Shown: positions 59,345-64,000 of the stretch, piece by piece
Numbering within the stretch: position 1 is the stretch's first letter
Layout: each line of letters opens with the position of its first letter
Assembly: GCF_964656455.1 (NCBI RefSeq)
Contig: NC_135719.1
Location: forward strand, 71,040,283-71,104,282
Origin: Halichoerus grypus
Lineage: Eukaryota; Chordata; Mammalia; Carnivora; Phocidae
Reading direction: 5' to 3'
DNA length: 64,000 nt
Made by a program: the position numbers and the translations under genes
Notes under the pieces: model-generated
The model's input: only the letters and a program-made list of their open reading frames with translations
What the model was told of the DNA's origin: nothing
Database searches by the model: none

Positions 59345-61014
59345 CCCCACCCCCTGCACCCCCCACCCCCCCTAGCTCTCTGGATCTCCCAGCCATGTGC
59401 CACCAGGCCCAACCCTGCTGAGCTGGTGCAACGTGACAGGCTGAGGGGGCTGGTGACACTTGAGGAGGAAAGAAGGGGGTCCGGGGGGGGGGCCAGCCAC
59501 AGACAGAATGACAGACTGCAGACCAGAGCCTAGCGCCTCTGGGAGGAAGCCCTTTTGCCAGCCTGGGGCCTGCAAGGGGAGAGGCTCAGCAGGTGGAGGG
59601 GAGGGGGGGGAGGGGAGTGCCGAGCGCCTGCCTGCTCCCTGCCTCAGCTCCATCTCCTGTCAGCCTTCGGCTCCCTAAGCGACAGCTTCTAATTCCGGCT
59701 GTAGGGGCCTCCGTGCTCTGCAGCACACGCGCAGCTTTTTTTCAGTTTTGCTATTTCTTTTCTGTTCAGAACATACTGAGCCTACGGAAAAGTCAGAGCA
59801 AAGGCTCCAGGGCCTGAGACCTGGCACCATCCCCCGATCCTGCCACAGGCCTGGCCGGGTTGGTGGTGGCAGGTGGAGCAAATGCACTGGCTGCTTCTAA
59901 AGAGTGGCCAGCACGGCGCTCTGGGCCAAGCCAGGGTGAGGCCCTGACAGGGACCTGCTCCCGCTCCCCCGCTTCCCTGGAACGGTCTCCAGCCACCCCG
60001 AGGCAGAGTTGTCTCGGGGAAGCTCACGGAGGAGGGGCCGTGGTTCTTTAGGACCAAGCAGGCGCCCATTGCATGCTCACACTGCTTCTCTCTTCTACCT
60101 GCGCTGTGTCACCACCCACTTGTCAGGCTGGCCTGCCTGCCGCACACAGATTCCAGGGTTACCTCCCTCCCTGACTCTGGAAACAGAAAGAAGGGAAGAA
60201 AGCAATTTCCCTCTTGCTGCGGAAAAGGGAGATTGAGTCACGAAGGGAAGGAAAGCCTTTCTTCTGCTGAGTAGAGGGAGAGCTTCCCTGCCTCCTTGCT
60301 GGGGTTGGAGAGTCTGTGCCCCACCCCCAGGTGACACCCCAGGTGGGGCCCCCACATCTGGGGGTGCGATGGGCCTTTCCGCACTCTGAATAACTGTGCG
60401 GCTCTTTCCCTGACACTGCCTAGCTTGACGTTGCCTAAAGCAGGCAGAGCTAGTATTGTGGGCTTCGCTTGGCAGATGAGACCATGCAGGCCTGGAGCCG
60501 CACTCTGGTAAAGGCCTTCAAGCTGGGACTTAACTCTGGGGTCAAATGCTGTGCCCTTTGTGTGGTACCATGAGAGAAAGTTGGCAGAGCAGGGGGATTA
60601 GAGAATGCAAAAAGATAAAGGGAATGGGGGCTTGACAGTATATACAGGCATACATCACACGCACCCCCCCCCCCGAATAGAGGAAGTGGGAGCCGCTGCT
60701 CCGTGGCTGGGCCCAGGATGCCAGGTGGCCATCCCTGAAGTCTAGGAGCTGGAGAAAGGCAAGAAGCCTGGAGTGCAGGGCCCTGTGTGCACTTTGCCAC
60801 TCACCCATCTGGGCCCACTGTCTGCTTCCCAGAGGCAAATCCTCTTCTTGCCCAGAACCTTTCCCCAGACGGGCTTCTGCTGCAAACCATCTAATCATGG
60901 CTCTGCCCAGGCTCAGGGCAGCTTTATTATTCCCCTCATTTCCTATCTTCCATAGGAAGGTACTTGGTAAAGCAGCCCTCAGTACTGTCCCCTAGAGGTG
61001 TTTTTCTTGCTTCC

Positions 61015-61350
61015 ATGTCCTTGCCTCAGTAACCCTGTCTGGAATGTCTTCCTTATTTCCACGCAGCCAGATCCCCCACATCCTTGAAGACCACCTGCGG
61101 AGTCCTACCTTCAGACTACCTGGGAGCCCCTCCACACCCAACCCTACCTTTTCCTCTAAGCACTGTCTTGGTTTTGTTTGTATTTCACAGATGTATTCAG
61201 CGCTCAGCTGATAGCCTCTACTTTTTTGTCCTGGTCTTGTCTTCCTGCTTGAGGGGGAAGGTCTCTTCTATCCAGAACTGAGCTTCTGCTTCGGTATTTC
61301 CTACAGCTGGGAACACAATGCCTGGCTCATGAAAAGTCTCAGTAAATTCT
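61015..61350 (+). repeat. L2 LINE 3' end
   Basis: 'cctgtctggaatgtcttccttatttcc', 'acatccttgaagaccac', 'ctgggaacacaatgcctggctcatgaaaagtctcagtaaattctg' follow the L2 consensus order. Confidence 0.65.
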
Positions 61351-62442
61351 GTAGTTGATAACTGATTCACTTCTTTACACTTCACAAATCTTCATTCCAC
61401 CCCGAGACACTTACCCTTCCTCGCCCCCCCCCCCCCGACCCCGGCGGCTCTGAGGAGCCCTGACTCTCCTCAACCGAGGCCTGAGCACCACCGTCCCCCA
61501 CCTCAGGAGGGACAGGGGATGCGGCAGGTTTTCCACACCCTAGTGACTCCCGCTCTTTTCTCCTTTCCTTCCAAAGGGGTCAGCTAGCAGTCAAAATCAG
61601 AGCCCGGTGGTCCGGGGGTGGGCTTGTGCTTCGGAAGGAGATGAGGACCGTAGGGGAGCCTTGCGGAGCTCTCTCACATTTTCCGGGGTGGCGGCCGGCC
61701 CCGAGGCGGCGGGGCGGCGGCGCGGGGGAGTTGTTAACGCGGCTGCCGCGCTCTCGAACCCCCAGGCGCCCGCCCTGGCCGCCGCGTCTCCGCTCCGCCT
61801 GCCTGTCAGCCGCCGGGAGCTGGAGCTCGGGCGCGTGGTCGGGGTTGGAGACGTCGGAGATTGGAGGGCGCAGTCTCCCCCCCCACCCCCGCTCCGAGTG
61901 AGCGTGTGCGGGAGGAACAATTGTGTGTGAGTGCGTGATTCGCTACACTCCGAGTGGCAGTTCTCAGCCAGAATAAGCGCCCCCCACCCCGCGCGCAGCG
62001 CAGGTACCCCCCCAGCCCCCGCCAATTACTCCCCGTTCGCCTTTCGCCGCCGCCTCCCAGCTCGCTTATGGTCCAGTTCTGCCCTCGTGGGGTCCCGTTT
62101 CCTTCCAGCTGGACCGCAGGGGGCAGGCCTCCGTCTTCCCCGACGGGCCCGAGGTCCTAAGTTTCTAAGGAGCCGAGGGCACCGACTCCGGTAGGGGCGG
62201 AGGGCGGGGAGACGAGAAGAGACGACTGTGACTTTGGGATTGGCCTGGCCTGGTGCATGTGGCCCCCCAGCGAGCAGCCGCCGCCCCCGCCCCGCAACCG
62301 CCGCGGCAGCCCCAGGGGAGCGCGGAGGAGGAGCCGCTCCCCGACTTCGTGGCCCACGAAGGGGTGGGGGTCAGGGGCGGTCTCTCCCGCCGGGCGCGTT
62401 CCTGCCCTGACGGCTCAGCCCGCTTCCAGGGCAGCCATTGCC

Positions 62443-62517
62443 ATGGAGACCCCCGAGGCTATAAAGCCAGATACGCAGGCGGGCGGCGGCTCCCCCGCCG
62501 CTGAGCCCCCCAAGTAA
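62443..62517 (+). other. Upstream ORF of 24 codons before ANKRD63, overlapping a TATA box and a splice donor
   Basis: ATG in strong context (GCCATGG), reading METPEAIKPDTQ then AGGGSPAAEPPK and TAA. Codons 6-8 contain TATAAAG (62460-62466), a consensus TATA box, and the stop overlaps GTAAGG (62514-62519), a plausible donor (CAA|GTAAGG). It is either a uORF in a long leader, the start of an alternative first exon, or simply promoter DNA when initiation is driven by the TATA near 62490. It is the only upstream ATG between 62443 and 63064. Confidence 0.35.
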
Positions 62518-63063
62518 GGAGCAGGCGCCCCGGTGTGGCCCGGCCCCCGCGAGCGGGGAGGAGGCGGAGGAGCGGCGCCAGCAGCTTGAGGAGCGGCGCG
62601 CCCCGCCAGGGCTGGAGGCAGGCGCGCTCGGCGGGCGCCACCGTCTCATCAGGGGAGCGGGGGCTGCCCCGGGTGCGGGTGAGTGGCGCGGCACCAAGCC
62701 ACAAGGGACGGAGGGGCACCGGACACGCGGGAAACAGCGGGACAGACAGGAGGGGGCCGAGCTTTTGCTCCCGTAGTCTCGTGGCGGGCCAGGCGCGGAG
62801 CCCAGAGTAGCGAGCAACCTACACCTCCAGGCGGGAAGCCCAGGGAAGGAGCTGCGAGACACCAGGCGTGCGGCCCAGGAGCGGCGGGGAAACGGGAGCC
62901 GCTGGGGCACAAGAGTGGGAACGTCAGGACCCTCGGCTGCAGCCGCCCACGCGCGGAGGGAGCCACACCAGAGCACCAGCGGGGCCCAGAGCCCGGCGGG
63001 GCGCGGGAACAGGGGCGCCCCCGTGCGGAGCTGCTGGGCCGCCTGGGAGCGGCGGCCGGGGCC

Positions 63064-64000
63064 ATGCTCAAGCCCAAGGACCTGTGCCCCCGAGCGGGTA
63101 CGCGCACCTTTCTGGAGGCCATGCAGGCGGGTAAAGTGCACCTGGCCCGCTTTGTACTGGATGCGCTGGACCGCAGCATCATCGACTGCCGCGCGGAGCA
63201 GGGCCGCACGCCGCTCATGGTGGCGGTGGGGCTGCCGGACCCCGCGCTGCGCGCGCGCTTCGTGCGGCTCCTGCTGGAGCAGGGTGCGGCCGTGAACCTG
63301 CGGGACGAGCGCGGCCGCACGGCACTCAGCCTGGCGTGCGAGCGCGGCCACCTGGACGCGGTGCAGCTGTTGGTGCAGTTCAGCGGCGACCCCGAGGCGG
63401 CCGACTCGGCGGGCAACAGCCCAGTGATGTGGGCGGCGGCGTGCGGCCATGGGGCGGTGCTCGAGTTCCTGGTGCGCTCTTTCCGCCGCCTCGGCCTGCG
63501 CCTCGACCGCACCAACCGAGCGGGTCTCACGGCGCTGCAGCTGGCAGCCGCCCGCGGCCACGGGACCTGCGTGCAAGCCCTCACCGGGCCCTGGGGCCGC
63601 GCGGCCGCCGCCGCCGCGGCCCGGGGCTCCAACTCCGACAGCCCCCCTGGCCGTCCGGCTCCCGCGCCCAGCCCGGAGCGCCGACGACCCAGCCCCCGCC
63701 GCTTACCTCGGCCTCTCCTGGCGCGCTTTGCGCGAGCGGCCGGCGGCCACGGTCACGGCGGCGAAGCTGGGTCAGGGGGCAAGGGCTCGGGCCGGCACCG
63801 AGCACAGGGCAGCGAGAGGCCCGAGCTGGGCCGAAGCATGAGCCTGGCGCTGGGTGCTGTAACCGAGGAGGAAGCGGCTCGGCTGCGGGCGGGAGCCCTG
63901 ATGGCTCTACCACACTCGCCCCAGTCTTCAGGGACCGGGCGGTGGCGTTCGCAGGAGGTGCTGGAGGGAGCGCCGCCGACCTTAGTGCAAGCCCCCATTG
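63064..64000 (+). CDS. ANKRD63: ANKRD63, ankyrin repeat domain protein 63, 5' part (cut by window edge)
   Basis: Open from ATG 63064 (GGGGCCATGC, -3 G) to the window end: 312 complete codons plus one base, of about 380 in human. It starts MLKPKDLCPRAGTRTFLEAM. About five ankyrin repeats occupy residues 15-175, with the usual G-x-T-x-L-x-x-A cores (GRTPLMVAV, GRTALSLACERGH, GNSPVMWAAACGH, GLTALQLAAARGH). After that come an Ala/Pro/Arg-rich low-complexity stretch and a conserved SMSLALGAVTEEEAARLRAG block (about residues 259-278). No intron is needed. Ankyrin repeats bind partner proteins; the gene is reported as brain-enriched but its partner is unknown to me. The minus strand also has long open frames here (for example 62371-63576), a GC-rich shadow. 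Confidence 0.96.
   Translation, partial: MLKPKDLCPRAGTRTFLEAMQAGKVHLARFVLDALDRSIIDCRAEQGRTPLMVAVGLPDPALRARFVRLLLEQGAAVNLRDERGRTALSLACERGHLDAVQLLVQFSGDPEAADSAGNSPVMWAAACGHGAVLEFLVRSFRRLGLRLDRTNRAGLTALQLAAARGHGTCVQALTGPWGRAAAAAAARGSNSDSPPGRPAPAPSPERRRPSPRRLPRPLLARFARAAGGHGHGGEAGSGGKGSGRHRAQGSERPELGRSMSLALGAVTEEEAARLRAGALMALPHSPQSSGTGRWRSQEVLEGAPPTLVQAPI

Larger units (their letters stand above)
58531..61640. other. Intergenic region between PLCB2 and ANKRD63
   Basis: No coding exon recognised. It holds two MARE/AP-1-type motifs (59310, 59335), a possible third AP-1 site (TGAGTCA at 60233), C-homopolymers (60666, 61426) and an L2 3' end (61015-61350). Confidence 0.5.
61640..64000. promoter_or_regulatory. 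ANKRD63: CpG island of ANKRD63 (runs past window end)
   Basis: CpG-dense from about 61640 through the coding exon to the right edge, with GGGGCGGAGGGCGGGG-type GC boxes at about 62195. It covers the promoter, leader and gene. Confidence 0.85.

Noticed and set aside
62371..63576. 401-codon open frame on the minus strand (and 62649-63632, 327 codons)
   Set aside because: Lies opposite the ANKRD63 exon in extremely GC-rich DNA where stops are rare; composition is Arg/Ala/Pro noise with no family similarity.

Overview
This is a stretch of mammalian nuclear DNA, almost certainly from a carnivore. About a dozen tRNA-Lys-derived Can-SINEs with the head GGGCGCCTGGGTGGCTCAG are scattered through it, together with MIR, L2, L1, hAT and LTR remnants. 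The SINE type (body with 'gctccctgctcagcgggga', no sign of the dog SINEC_Cf or felid body) points to an arctoid caniform such as a bear, mustelid or pinniped; that species-level guess is inference. Genes have classical introns, there are two CpG islands at promoters, and nothing bacterial or CRISPR-like was seen.

The gene order matches the human 15q15.1 neighbourhood read in reverse: CCDC9B (+, coding 7606-13122, 11 coding exons), INAFM2 (-, single coding exon 23541-23999), PLCB2 (+, 37947-57065, 32 coding exons, 1187 residues) and ANKRD63 (+, starts 63064 and runs off the right edge). I rebuilt both spliced genes exon by exon; every junction keeps frame, and all but one use GT-AG. The exception is PLCB2 intron 19, which uses GC-AG.

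Region by region: 1-7.6 kb is gene-free with SINEs, MIR and L2. 7.6-16.4 kb is CCDC9B with a long 3' UTR whose only AATAAA lies in a MIR tail. 16.4-20.7 kb is intergenic. 20.7-24.7 kb is the INAFM2 unit with a CpG-island promoter carrying three copies of a TTAAAAGGG..CG motif. 24.7-37.7 kb is a repeat graveyard (ERV1-like solo LTR, a ~1.6 kb hAT element broken by nested SINEs, ERVL-like provirus debris) that ends in a near-consensus CTCF motif beside a G-quadruplex motif and a GATA/ETS pair. 37.7-58.5 kb is PLCB2. 58.5-61.6 kb is intergenic with paired MARE/AP-1 motifs and an L2. 61.6-64 kb is the ANKRD63 CpG island and gene.

The genes do not form one pathway. PLCB2 is the G-beta-gamma/Gq/Rac-activated phospholipase C of blood and taste cells. 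INAFM2 is a small membrane protein, CCDC9B a poorly known coiled-coil protein, and ANKRD63 a neuronal ankyrin-repeat protein. No wholly new gene system was found. The points most worth a second look are regulatory: an ATGTGA start-stop element in the PLCB2 leader, the GC-AG intron, an expanded acidic X/Y linker, an exact 25-bp direct repeat flanking two CCDC9B exons, the repeated INAFM2 promoter motif, and a 24-codon ORF upstream of ANKRD63 that overlaps both a TATA box and a splice donor.
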